Position numbers and translations under genes: made by a program
The notes under the pieces: generated by a model
Database searches by the model: none
Told to the model about the DNA's origin: nothing
The model's input: the letters and a program-made list of their open reading frames with translations, nothing else
Assembly (NCBI GenBank): GCA_025449115.1
Contig: JAHLKC010000107.1
Location: 1 to 64,000 of the forward strand
Reading direction: 5' to 3'
DNA length: 64,000 nt
Origin: Chytridium lagenaria
Taxonomy: Eukaryota > Chytridiomycota > Chytridiomycetes > Chytridiales > Chytridiaceae
In this document: positions 23,795 through 33,776 of the stretch, piece after piece
Layout: the number at the start of each line of letters is the position of its first letter
Position numbering within the stretch: the stretch's first letter is position 1

Positions 23795-25682
23795 TTAAAC
23801 ACCCCATGCAATCAAGTTGTTGTCGATAGGAACGGATGGATCCGCAATCAGACTTTGAATGTCCAAAGCCGAAACATCGACAACTGGGATAGCGAATTCG
23901 GGGCTCTCAAAAGCCCCAAACAGCAAGGACGTGGCGTAAAGCTCAAAAGCAACGTCATCATTGTATTCTTCGTTGAAAAGACTCTCGTATGTGGCGACGT
24001 GATCAAAGTGTGTGTCTTGAGCGTCATAGAAGCTTTGCACACCGTTCATCATGGTATGGTCATCGGGAGAGCAGTCGTCGCAGCCCATGTCATCGTAGCT
24101 CCGAATTACACCGTTGATGTCCATGTAAGTGTCCTCGGAGATTGGGGAAAAGACTTCGTGGTGGTTGTGATGGTGGTGGTGATGGTCTTCGGAGAAACCA
24201 GAGTCATGTCTCTTGACGGTGGAGGAAGGTTTGAATACAGGGCTCCGAGGGCTGTCAAGACACTCGAAGGGAGACTCATCGTAATCCATGCCATCTGGAA
24301 AGAGATCACCGTCATCTGACTCCGTTGGTGTGGGGTAAGCCATGACAAGACCACCGTAGAGTCTTGGTGATGTCTCTAACAGCGGAAGTGAAGATCTGCA
24401 GCTTCTCTTAGGTGGTGCATCTTCACGTGAGCTGATAGTGTTGGACCTGCTGGGCTCTTCACGCTTTCTCTTTCGCTCAGGCTTGGAGGGCGGAGGGGTT
24501 GGTGGGCTCTCTGGGTCAAGGGCAATCAAGTTCTTGAGAGGTGGAGGAGGAAGTGGCTGATCGGGGCGAAGGGTGATGAGGGGAGTTCCGGATGATGCCA
24601 TGCTTGACTTTCGGCGTCCACAGGATTCTAAAGGCGGACTCTTAAACTTTGACACCGTCCCAACAGACATGTCGAGAACGCACAAGTTGTCGGTGTATAC
24701 TCTATCTTCCTCGCTGAACAGCAAGGGGCTCGGAAGGAACTCATCTTCAGTATCTAACGGCCAGTAGAGAATGCCTTGCCAGTTTTCAAGCTTTTCTGCT
24801 GTGTCCCGCGCATTCTCCATGGTTTCGGAAAAGTGGTTCACGTCGGGGTTCAGGTGCCAGTAGGAACCCTTTTCAGAATCATCCTCCTCTTTCACTTTGA
24901 GAAAACGGCCCTTGCTCTTCATGGAGAGATTGTGACGGATCGAGTTCTACGTTGCAAACGTTAGCGGGGGTTTAATTGAATCATTTAAAAGTTACCTCCC
25001 AGCCTCTTTTCGCAGTGTGATGCTTGAAGTAGCCGAATGTGGATGTAAGGAAGTTGTAGATGGATTGAAGTTTGAGTTTCTTGTTTGGAGACTGAGCGAT
25101 AGCGTAGGTTATGAGATCTGCGTAAGATATCTAAAGGCAACATTAGAAGAAAGCATTGATCATGAACCTAAGTACCGGAGGACGTCTATACACACGACAG
25201 TACTGAGCTCCTTTAAATGTGATGATATCGCTAGTCAGAACATATTTCGGATCCTTGGATTCCCCGTTCTCTCCTATTCTCCGATTCCGCTTGATAGGCC
25301 TCTTGACCTCTGACGACCTCATGTCTACATCATCACCATCGTCTTGTTCCACGTCGTGATAGGAGGCAACGCCGGATCTTGAAGACGGAGAGAGCATGGA
25401 TGAAGGTGAGAGCATGCGCGATGAGCGGTAGCCGGACTCTGAACGAAGGGAGACCATGTCAGGGTGTGTGTGGACCAAGGATGCCCAAAGCTCAACATTT
25501 TTTTTTAGATTAGAAAAAGTCTGGGCGTTGATGGGGGGTGGAGTGGAGTGGGGTTTCAGCGCCACAGCGGGTGCTGGTGGGAATGGATATGGGAGGAGGA
25601 AGGCCTGAGGTGGAAGGAGTTCTAAAGCTGAGAAAGAGAGAGAAAAAAAAAAAAAGGAAACGTGGATCGGAGTCCGCCACAT
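23795..25682 (-). CDS. forkhead-type transcription factor
   Basis: A winged-helix DNA-binding nuclear regulator. The forkhead domain spans three exons. It begins RRPPISYADLITYAIAQSP across the first junction (intron about 25,170-25,125), continues KLKLQSIYNFLTSTFGYF and KHHTAKRGWE, and after a short intron (about 24,997-24,949) gives the recognition helix NSIRHNLSMKSKGRFLKV and GSYWHLNP. The long C-terminal part is acidic, Ser/Pro-rich and ends at 23795. It contains a basic patch near ERKRKREEPSRS and a His run. The N-terminus is uncertain: the ATG at 25682 is followed by a phenylalanine/serine stretch from a T run that may be intronic. No FHA domain is visible in the window. Which forkhead subfamily it belongs to is not clear. 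Confidence 0.9.
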
Positions 25683-26375
25683 TCTCTATGAAGCGACTTT
25701 CAAAAGTTGAAGAATGTTTACTTCCGCTGTGCTGTGTAACGTTTGGAAGTACCCAGAAAATTCCGTCTCTCTCAATTCTTAATTATAGGGCGGGGAAGCA
25801 AAACGAAAAGATCACCAGTCGAGACCCATGGGCCACTCAACAGTCAGGTATGAAATTGGGCCACCCTCGCCATGTGAGGGTCTATTTTTTTATATTTATC
25901 TCAGCCTTTATCTCTGTCTAGTGCTGAGTGTGCTGCTCAATTAGACGGACAAAAAAAGATAATTGAGAAAATAATGGAAAGATACCTGGATCTAGAATAG
26001 GTATTCGGCGGAACTTATCTGCAAGATGCCGTTCCAAAGTGTGCTGAAAACAATCACACGACAAAAAACTAGGTCGGGGCTATTGCATAACATGATTTAT
26101 CACGGGAAAAAGAAACAAAACTCTTAAATCTGTGACGGAGCTGTTACTGAAAACTATTCCTGGAATCAAAGGGAATTCCTCCATGGTCTTCTTTCTCTTA
26201 ATATCTTTCCCTGGTAGAGTTATCTTAGGCTCTGACGGTAAAGTGATTACACATGTCAACGAATCGAGAGGAATCTATTCCAAACCCATTTTATTGCTTT
26301 CCGAATTTGCAAAAGAAGATGCAATACGATGAAGAGGAACAGAAGCGCCTGCGGATATCTATGACTTCAAGGCTT
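25683..26375. other. spacer between forkhead gene start and MIC10 end
   Basis: It contains the forkhead promoter side. No convincing gene; short frames lack splice or family support. Confidence 0.4.
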
Positions 26376-26755
26376 TCACTTTGACGAAACCTTTTCCAAA
26401 CGCTGGCTCAAAGCCAAGTCCGGGTTGAAGCTTTTGAGCAGTCATCGTAGGCAAGGCCCAGCCCAAATCCAGTGCTCAGTGCAATAGGCCATGCACGTCC
26501 TGCAATAAAGTATGACGATTAGCATATAGATGTCCAGCAACAAAAGCCTCGAAGTAATCCCGCAACAATTCTGTTGTATACTGACTTCTAAAGAAAAGAA
26601 AAGACAATCCGACGCCAACAGACAAACCGAATCCAGAGGCAACAAGAGTGTTGGAGATGCAGCGATCCCACTATAAACATTATGAGAATGTGCCTCTCGG
26701 GCGTTGAATTGATCTATACCTTTCGGGAAAGCGCCTCATGCGATGGAACACTCAT
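26376..26755 (-). CDS. MIC10: MICOS subunit Mic10
   Basis: Mic10 is a small hairpin protein of the mitochondrial inner membrane that oligomerises to bend crista junctions. Three exons start at ATG 26755 with MSVPSHEALSRK. Exon 2 gives WDRCISNTLVASGFGLSVGV and GLSFLFF. Exon 3 gives RRAWPIALSTGFGLGLAYDD and the cysteine of the family's YxDC ending. Both helices carry the glycine motifs needed for oligomerisation (GFGLSVGVG and GFGLGLAY). The WDRC start and RRRAWP turn are family signatures. After DDCSKA the frame as written stops at 26408; one extra T would give FNPDL, typical for the family, and stop at 26376. It is divergent from GPN2 across 41 bp. Confidence 0.9.
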
Positions 26756-26796
26756 AATAGAATTTTCTTTCAGCTTTCACAGTTGGACAATCTTGC
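26756..26796. promoter_or_regulatory. 41-bp bidirectional start-codon gap between MIC10 and GPN2
   Basis: The two start codons face away from each other with only 41 bp between. The transcripts must therefore either start within this gap or overlap. The gap is T-rich on the + strand and shows no clear TATA box. Confidence 0.6.
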
Positions 26797-27965
26797 ATGG
26801 AATACGGAACAATCTTAGTGGGGGCTCCTGGGAGTGGAAAAACACAGCATGTCATGGCATGCAGCAGTTTTACAACCTATTGATCGGTAAGTTAGCGCTA
26901 TATCTGCCTCTTATGCTAATTAAAGCTTTTTTTTAAAGTTCTGTGGCAGTAGTTAATTTGGATCCTGCGAATGACGTCGTCCCGTAATGCAATCAGTACA
27001 CCCTTCAGCTAATCCTGTTAGCTATAGTTGTGATCTCAACATTAGTGATTTAATTTCAGTGGATGATGTTATGAGCGAATTTGATTAGGCCCGAACGAGG
27101 TAATATTTTTACTTGGAATTACTTTGTTCACTTCTCCACAGCAATGATTTATTGCATGGAATATCTTGAAAAAAATATCAGTTGGCTTTTGGAAGGCTTA
27201 AGTAAACTTAAAGGTTTGAAATTTATCAAACATAGGATTTATAGTGATAATAGGACGCTATTTTATTTTTGACTTCCCTGGACAAGTTGAGCTTTACACA
27301 CATAATAAGTCTGTCAAAGATCTTCTTGAAAAGCTTCGCAAAGCCGGGTTTCAGGTTGGCCGACTTCTGTTTGATGTCTAATATTTTAAGCTTACAGTCT
27401 TGCACTTAATCGACGCACATTTATGTACATAACATTTAGTTTTACTTCAAATCTAATTTACGAAAGGCACCGATCCTTTAAATACGTAGCTGCCTTGGTC
27501 TTGTCTCTTAAAGTGATGCTTCAGCTAGAATTACCGCATGTTAATGTACTTTCGAAAATCGATTTGATACAAAGTTATGGCACACTGGGTTAGTGTCTCT
27601 CTTTTATAACGTCTAATGTTCTTAGCATTTGATCTTGATTATTACACCGAAGTTCAAGATCTGGGATATTTAATTGAGAAGCTAGAGCAGGACAAGTACG
27701 GAAAACGTCTGAGTGGACTCACAAGGCATTATGTGATTTGATCGAAGAGTTCGGTCTTGTTCATTTCCATACCCTCTGCATAAATGACAAGGCCAGCGTC
27801 CTCCGTATTTGCCAAGAGGTGGAAAAGGCTAACGGATTTGTGTACCTTGAAGCAATGTCGAATCACGAGAAATTCTTCAATTCTGTAGCGCCCGCCGACA
27901 TGATGTATAACCAATATATTCAAGATATCAAGGAGAAGTACGTTGACCCTGTTCTAGAAGTTTGA
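26797..27965 (+). CDS. GPN2: GPN-loop GTPase 2
   Basis: GPN GTPases help assemble and import RNA polymerase II. Start ATG 26797 gives MEYGTILVGAPGSGKT, the P-loop. After frame disturbance (CHGMQQFYNLL) and an intron, SVAVVNLDPANDVV matches the switch region. An exon near 27,025-27,100 ends around the GPN loop, which is split by a stop or shift near 27,087 (GPNE readable in the next frame). Later exons give IYCMEYLEKNISWLLEGL, FDFPGQVELYTHNKSV (G3), LPHVNVLSKIDLIQSYG (G4 SKxD), and the C-terminal part ending YIQDIKEKYVDPVLEV. At least three one-base shifts are needed, in exon 1, near 27,087 and near 27,730. The ending KEKYVDP is typical of GPN2, not GPN1 or GPN3. Confidence 0.88.
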
Positions 27966-28124
27966 TCTTTGCAACACACCTATTTGTATATAATAAAAGC
28001 ATACTGACAATCAAGATACAACATTTGCTATCTAAAGTGCAATGATTATTGATTCGTAAGCTTGAGTCGAGGATAATTGAGATAAAGTTTCTTTGTGCAG
28101 CTTCGGATAAATGGCGATTGTCGA

Positions 28125-29828
28125 TTACAAAAAGTTCAGCCCAACACCAAATTGAAGGCCCGGCTTTACATAGTCGTTTTTGCATGTCGTTACAGGCAAA
28201 CAATAGTTGACTTCGAGTCGGAGAATGCTAAAGCGCACTGCCAGTCCAAGACCCACGCTCGAACTGAGGGAGCTGAATAAACGACGAGATGACGAAAGAA
28301 TAGACTCATCTGCATGGAATTAGTATGTAGATTACTAAAGTTAGCAAAAGAAGTAACCTTGTTTAGTCAGAACCATGTTGCCACCATTTAAGAAAACATG
28401 ACGGTATAGGCATGCCTCTTAAGTACGGAAGAGGAGTGAAGAACTCAAACCCCTGCAAAATAAAGGTCGCCCCCAACAATCAACTAAAAGTACAAAGGGT
28501 TATTGAACGTTTTGATAAAGGATGGCGATCTTACCCCGATCTTTTGGCCCTAAACCGTTTTGAGCAAATCCACGGACTGAACTTGGGCCACCCAAGGAAA
28601 AACGATCGTTGATTCTGGATGGTGCAGGACCCAGACCATGCATAGCACCAGTTCGGCCAGACAATGATAGGATCTAAATAATAAGAAAAGCTACTGAATG
28701 GAGAAACTTACAAAATCGTCCCAAAACGAGCGATGAATATGGCCTTCCATTTCTGCCTTGACGTGCTTTACATCACCGCCTAGACCTGCTAATTCCTAAC
28801 TACTTACTCAACCATGCGTATAAACTACTTCCGTACCTCCAAAGTCCGGATATAATAACCTTTGGATGGCAGCAGATTATCGTCGCGTGTATCAACAGTT
28901 AGCGAGTGACTGATGGCTGATTTAAATGTATTTCCACCGTCCCTCCTTGCACTTCCAATAGTGTTAATAAATAAATAATAGGAGGATGCCAAAACCTCCA
29001 TGAAGCTTCCCTAGTGAAATCTTGAACATTCCGTAAGGATCCAGAGTAGAAAACATCCTGAACAACAAACGGTCGTTGCATAAGCTGTACTTTTATCAGC
29101 ATTAAGGCTTTACTGATTTTTCACCTTAACGCCAGCTGCAAAACCAAGAACGTTCTCGACGTGTGATGAGTATAGAGTTTGATTACGTGAAGTCTTGAAA
29201 GCTTTAAGCTCTAGTCTTTTATCGGGATCCGCATCGATGGGTTGGTTAAGTAGAAACTTATACACATTAGCAAATTAGCTCCTTCATGTGCGTTTAACGT
29301 ACGTTAAATGATGTGCCAGTCTCGTTTGGGACCATGTTCGTCTTTGTGCCTGCAATGTTGCTTTCCATTCCATACGATGCATTGCCTTCCAAAAACTCCC
29401 CGCCTCCAAAGGCGTTCCGGAGGTTGATAGACATCATCTATATAATCCAGGAATTTAGCTGGGGAGCCCCGTAAGAAAATGGAAAAAACGAACCACATCG
29501 CCTTCGTTTGTCCCAATAGACGTTGCTGTCCTTGCATACACTCGAGACATTTCTTCGACAGCGATGATGACATCCATATCACTTCCATCAGAGCCTTCCG
29601 GTACGTCCAGTTTAACTTGAACGCTCTTGTAAACGCCAAGCCTTGAAAGTCGACGAGCAGCATGCTGACTCTGATCCAGAATCTCGCCAAGTGTTTTAGC
29701 CTGAAGTACGAGGAAATGTTTTTCTGAAAGAGATATTCTCTCGATAGCTTTGCACCCTCTACTCGTACTGCATGCACGCGGAACGGCCTACTCCGTGATC
29801 CATCCACCAGCTCGTACAAGGCCTCCAT
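28125..29828 (-). CDS. SAM50: sorting and assembly machinery beta-barrel protein Sam50
   Basis: An Omp85-family channel in the mitochondrial outer membrane that inserts beta-barrel proteins. Start ATG 29828 opens MEALYELVDGSRSRPFRVHA, followed by a POTRA-like segment. The signature NLRNAFGGGEFLEGNASYG is encoded near 29,430-29,360. Further exons give NPDKRLE-like NQPIDADPDKRLELKAF, HDFTREASW, SLTVDTRDDNLLPSKGYY and SVRGFAQNGLG (the VRGF/Y loop-6 motif of Omp85). The last strand ends KPGLQFGVGLNFL, the beta-signal expected at the C-terminus. Multiple one-base shifts occur within exons. Length is about 450 residues, as in fungi and animals. It converges on GPN2 (159 bp between stops) and diverges from SEC61 beta. 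Confidence 0.87.
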
Positions 29829-30053
29829 TCCAGCAACACAAAAATTTTGAGTAGCCGGTTTTCGGAGGGTTTTTTTCTTTCTTGATCTCGTAGTTAGGAC
29901 TTGCTGTTCAACACCCCACTTCCTTCCCCGACTTTACGGTAAGTTCTAAACGTTGCGCATGGACTGATCTGTCTTCTACAGTTTTATTCAAGGACCTAGA
30001 AAGCAATGGTATGGGTCATAAGGATTGCTTTTTGGGATCTAAGATGATTTTTC

Positions 30054-30370
30054 ATGAAGGCCGACTCTGCCGATTCTCCCTCACCCAACACTGGAAAGAT
30101 CTCTGCTGCTGGGATCCGGCGGCGCACTACCGCCTCTTCAAAGGCTTCAGGTAGCGCAGGACGCCCTACACCTGGACAGAGTGGCATGATGCGCATCTAC
30201 ACGGACGATTCTCCTGGAATTCGAGTGTTAGTGGAGTCGTTATTTATCGATTGGACTGACGGTCGTTGTTTTTTCAAAACAGGGACCCTGTCGTTGTGCT
30301 CGTGGGCAGTTTGACCTTCATTGCATCTGTTTTTATCCTTCATATTGTTGGCAAATACATGAAAGTCTAA
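30054..30370 (+). CDS. SBH1: Sec61 translocon beta subunit
   Basis: A tail-anchored subunit of the ER protein-conducting channel. Start ATG 30054 gives MKADSADSPSPNTGKISAAG, then a basic RRRTTASS stretch and GQSGMMRIYTDDSPGIRV. One intron with donor GTTAGT at 30,228 and acceptor near 30,283 interrupts the valine codon. The second exon reads DPVVVLVGSLTFIASVFILH and then IVGKYMKV. The run GxxxDDxPGxxVxPVxVLV followed by one helix is the family signature. Length is about 86 residues, as expected. No frame repair is needed. It is divergent from SAM50 (225 bp). Confidence 0.93.
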
Positions 30371-30517
30371 AGGGCTCATTGACCTTGTTCCCTCCATAAT
30401 CTCTATTCCACGTCGTATATTTATATCTGCATTTGCGTTGGTCACACAATTTCGCAGTTCCACACAACTGGTCCAGGCGCGGCCTTCATCCATTAGTGCG
30501 AGCTAGACAGTAAGAAG

Positions 30518-30740
30518 TCAACTGATATAGGGACGAGCGTTTTGAAGCATTCGACGTGCAATCATTCCGTTAGAATGGCGCTCATTTAAACAAAGTAAGT
30601 ACAACCATTAAAGTTACTACAGTATGCAACCATAACCATACTTATTGCCAACCCAACATTGCAATACCAAGTGCATATACCATTCTTCTCTTGCATTTCC
30701 TTGTAATTAAAAGGTCAATTTGTTCTGGTTGGATTGTCAT
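30518..30740 (-). CDS. candidate small gene, unidentified
   Basis: Leftward from ATG 30740 a frame reads MTIQPEQIDLLITRKCKRRM followed by a hydrophobic stretch. After a possible intron, a second piece near 30,590-30,518 reads RHSNGMIARRMLQNARPYIS and stops. The two pieces look protein-like and have GT and AG at plausible places, but the phase of the junction does not fit exactly. No family is recognised. Confidence 0.25.
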
Positions 30741-31561
30741 TTGAAGAGCCTCTTGCGATTGAGATAACCATGAAGCTTAGGGCGTATTAGGTTAAAATAA
30801 AAAACGCCCACTCAAGCTGGGATTAGATTATATGGCTTTAAGCTAGCATTAGCTTCTCTATAATAGTCGACCATTAGTAATGATGAAGTCTACAGAGCTC
30901 ACAATAATTCTCTCAGTCTAAACCATTAAAACTCATGGAACATTTTTTAACTGAGAAGCTTTTGACCTTGCTTATCTTATTCTACTAATTTCCTAAAATG
31001 TCTAATGAAGTTTCCATAACGTTCCTTTTTCGTCATGTGTTCCTATTCTTCCTTGTATGCAAAGGCAAATTGGATATGAACTGAACAACAGTTTACCCGG
31101 TAATGGCCGGGATGTGGATAAATGTAAGTGACAAGCGAGGAGGGAGAAACACCTTCCGTATCCTTTCAATTCATGCTCTAACTCACTCTTAATCCAATCT
31201 ACAACAGAGAATCATCCATCTTTCCAAGATAAAATGGACATACTTGTATCATACACAACCATACCATATAAACAATCAAAAATTGAGGCATGCGCAAATC
31301 TTCTGCAGGAAAACGGACTTGTAGATTTGATAAAGAGGGTAAAGAAGAACGGGTGAGCAATACGAATCAACACAAAAACAAAAACCATGAGCATAGGAAG
31401 AAAGACAAAAAAGTGGGGAAGAACCCAAGCACATCTCACAAAAAAAACAGCGAACAAAAATGAGCGTTTAAAAGTAAAGAAATATAAAAAGAGAAAACCC
31501 TTCCCCTTCTTCAACGCCCCCTCGTCCACACACAAGATTAACTAAAACATTTTTGGTTTCT
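30741..31561. other. AT-rich spacer
   Basis: Low-complexity AT-rich sequence up to the COX6 stop; the right part is A-rich, matching the 3' flank of a leftward gene. No further gene seen. Confidence 0.4.
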
Positions 31562-32535
31562 TTACGCATCAGCCCACCAGATCCTCTGCCTCACAGACTT
31601 AATCTCGCCAAGTCCATGCTTGTCAACCACACCAAGCTCATCCAAAAGCGGCTTCAAGTGCGCAACATAAGCATCATACTGCGCCTTCTTGTGAACCTTA
31701 TGCTCAAGAGCCTCAAGAACACGAACGGCAGTCGCAAAAGTGTTCAACCTCCGGCATGCCTTGATGGCGTCCTCAATGAGCTCAACAGAAGGTGCCCAGT
31801 CCTGTGCGAAAATCTGGTTGAGTCCACGCTCGAGCTCAAAGTCGTCGTCAACCGCTTGGAAGTGGCTGCGCCAGTGGGAGACATAAGAGTCGTAGTCCTT
31901 CTTCCTAGTGGGGTCAAGCTCGTGGGAGGAGTAGGTGCGGGCGGGGATGGCCATGAGGGTGGGCGGCAGACGGCCGACACGCGGGCTACAAATTAAATAT
32001 ATGAAAAGGGAGTGATGAGCGACATAGTAAAAAGCAACAATAAGTTTGGCCTTTAGGCTCAATCTTAAAGGACTTTTTCTATTAATTTCATTCCTGATAA
32101 CCAAAAACTTTATGCCTTTTCTACCATTTCGTAATAACAATCTTTTCCGCTTTCCACTGCCGAGTCCTTATTAATGCTTTTCATACGAGGCTCACTTCGA
32201 ATAAACACTTGAGATCGCTTTCTCACCGGCCTCTTCTTGCATCATTATCATCCTTCATTGCATAATCTCCCGATCCAATTAAAGACTCCAGCAGTATCCA
32301 TCCTTATCTTAGCAACCCTACCACATTCTCTCTCCAATTACTAATTCCACACCCTCCGTTCAACTCTTTCTTTACGACAATGCATGAGTCAGCCGGTCGC
32401 GCACTCCTCCCCATCCACCCATCCACCCCCCTCGGTTCCGATCTTGTTTGACCAAATATAAACATGATGATGATAATTACCGGCAATGACGGGACGCATG
32501 GGCGTCATGAGACGAAGGGAGCGAAGAGCCTGCAT
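31562..32535 (-). CDS. COX6: cytochrome c oxidase subunit 6 (mammalian COX5A homologue)
   Basis: A matrix-facing nuclear-encoded subunit of respiratory complex IV. Exon 1 (32535-32481) encodes the start of a mitochondrial presequence, MQALRSLRLMTPMRPVIA. After an intron of nearly 500 bp, exon 2 (31985-31562) gives RVGRLPPTLMAIPARTYSSH and then the mature domain: YDSYVSHWRSHFQAVDDDFE, LERGLNQIFAQDWAPSVELI, AIKACRRLNTFATAVRVLEA, and the end VRQRIWWADA. The FELERGLN and CRRLNxFATAVR blocks are diagnostic for the COX5A family. The exon lengths sum to one base short of a multiple of three, so one base is lost or exon 1 ends elsewhere. The intron is the longest in the gene-rich half. Confidence 0.88.
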
Positions 32536-33776
32536 CTTGATCTCTGCACAAAAGAGGTTGGGGAGTAGATGAAAAAGAAAAAGAGAAAATTTTGGTGGGT
32601 TTGTTGCAAACAAATTTCGTCATCTTAGTGTTGAGGTTTGATGATGGTATGAGTCAGGCCAGAAAGCTAGGTTTAATGATACAATGGTTACGGACGTGAG
32701 GTGCTGGAGTACGTTAGTCGTGAGGTCTTGATTGTTTTGGGCCCATATTGTAGTAAAGAATAGTGAGGTGAGTCTTGTCGTTGCTCTTGGAATGATTGAT
32801 AACAAACTTGTGGATGGAAAGAGAGGAATGCGGGATTGCATGATGGGGCGTGGACTATTCACATATTCAAGTCTACACATATTTACATTCATTTATCTCG
32901 AAACATGCATCAATTAGAGAATGATAGTTTTTCTTTTGTTCAAAATAATATGATTTTTTTCATTCTTTTATTTGTTGTTCTTTTTTTAATAAATACCATT
33001 TCACTACATGTTTAAAGAGATATGTTCAAGCTTCGCAAACTAACAAATTAGCTAAATTTCAGTAACAAAGTTCGGCAGTCCTTTTCCAATGGATTATGCA
33101 TGATATCGTCAGAAAAGTTTCCACACCGAGAATTTTGGTAGGATTACTGAGAATAATTTGAAGTACTAGAGTCTATAGCAATATTTACTTAAATAATCAC
33201 GAAAAATAATCCAATAACGTCAAATGTAGTAAATATCTTCGCAACAAAGTATGTACTTACCTGAATAACTTGAAAGCTACTGTAATTGTTTGGGATGCTG
33301 ATCATCAACCCTATAACAGGGCGATGCGCGACGGGGACATTTAATGGAGGATGTGTGTGACTGTATGAATTTCATAATGCTGTAAAACTGCAGGTAAGTG
33401 GGGGCGGGATGATATGTGCTTTACTAAAGATGTAATAAAGTTTACCATAATCTTGTGAAATTCATGCAGATTAAGAGTCTGAAGCTCTGCCGATTGAGTG
33501 TGGTGTCGGCCCCCCGAGAGCGTAAAGGAAGCGAAGTAACAAAGGAAGAAATCAAACAGTAGGGAAGTGCAAAAAACAAGGACATGAAGAATGTAATGAC
33601 AAAGAGGGAGAAATAAAGATACATCATGCTGATATACAATGGCTGAATTAAGTGGATGATAAGAATAGAAAGGAAAGAGGGCATCTCAGGCATTCGTATC
33701 ACTATCGTGGTCAAAGCTTGGTGCACTGGCAAGCCGTGGGTTCCCCCCGATGATATTGACGGATCAAGCTGACGTC
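32536..33776. other. boundary spacer between gene-rich and transposon-rich halves
   Basis: AT-rich sequence without convincing genes or repeats, except for the decayed left end of the gypsy element starting at about 33,777. Confidence 0.4.
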
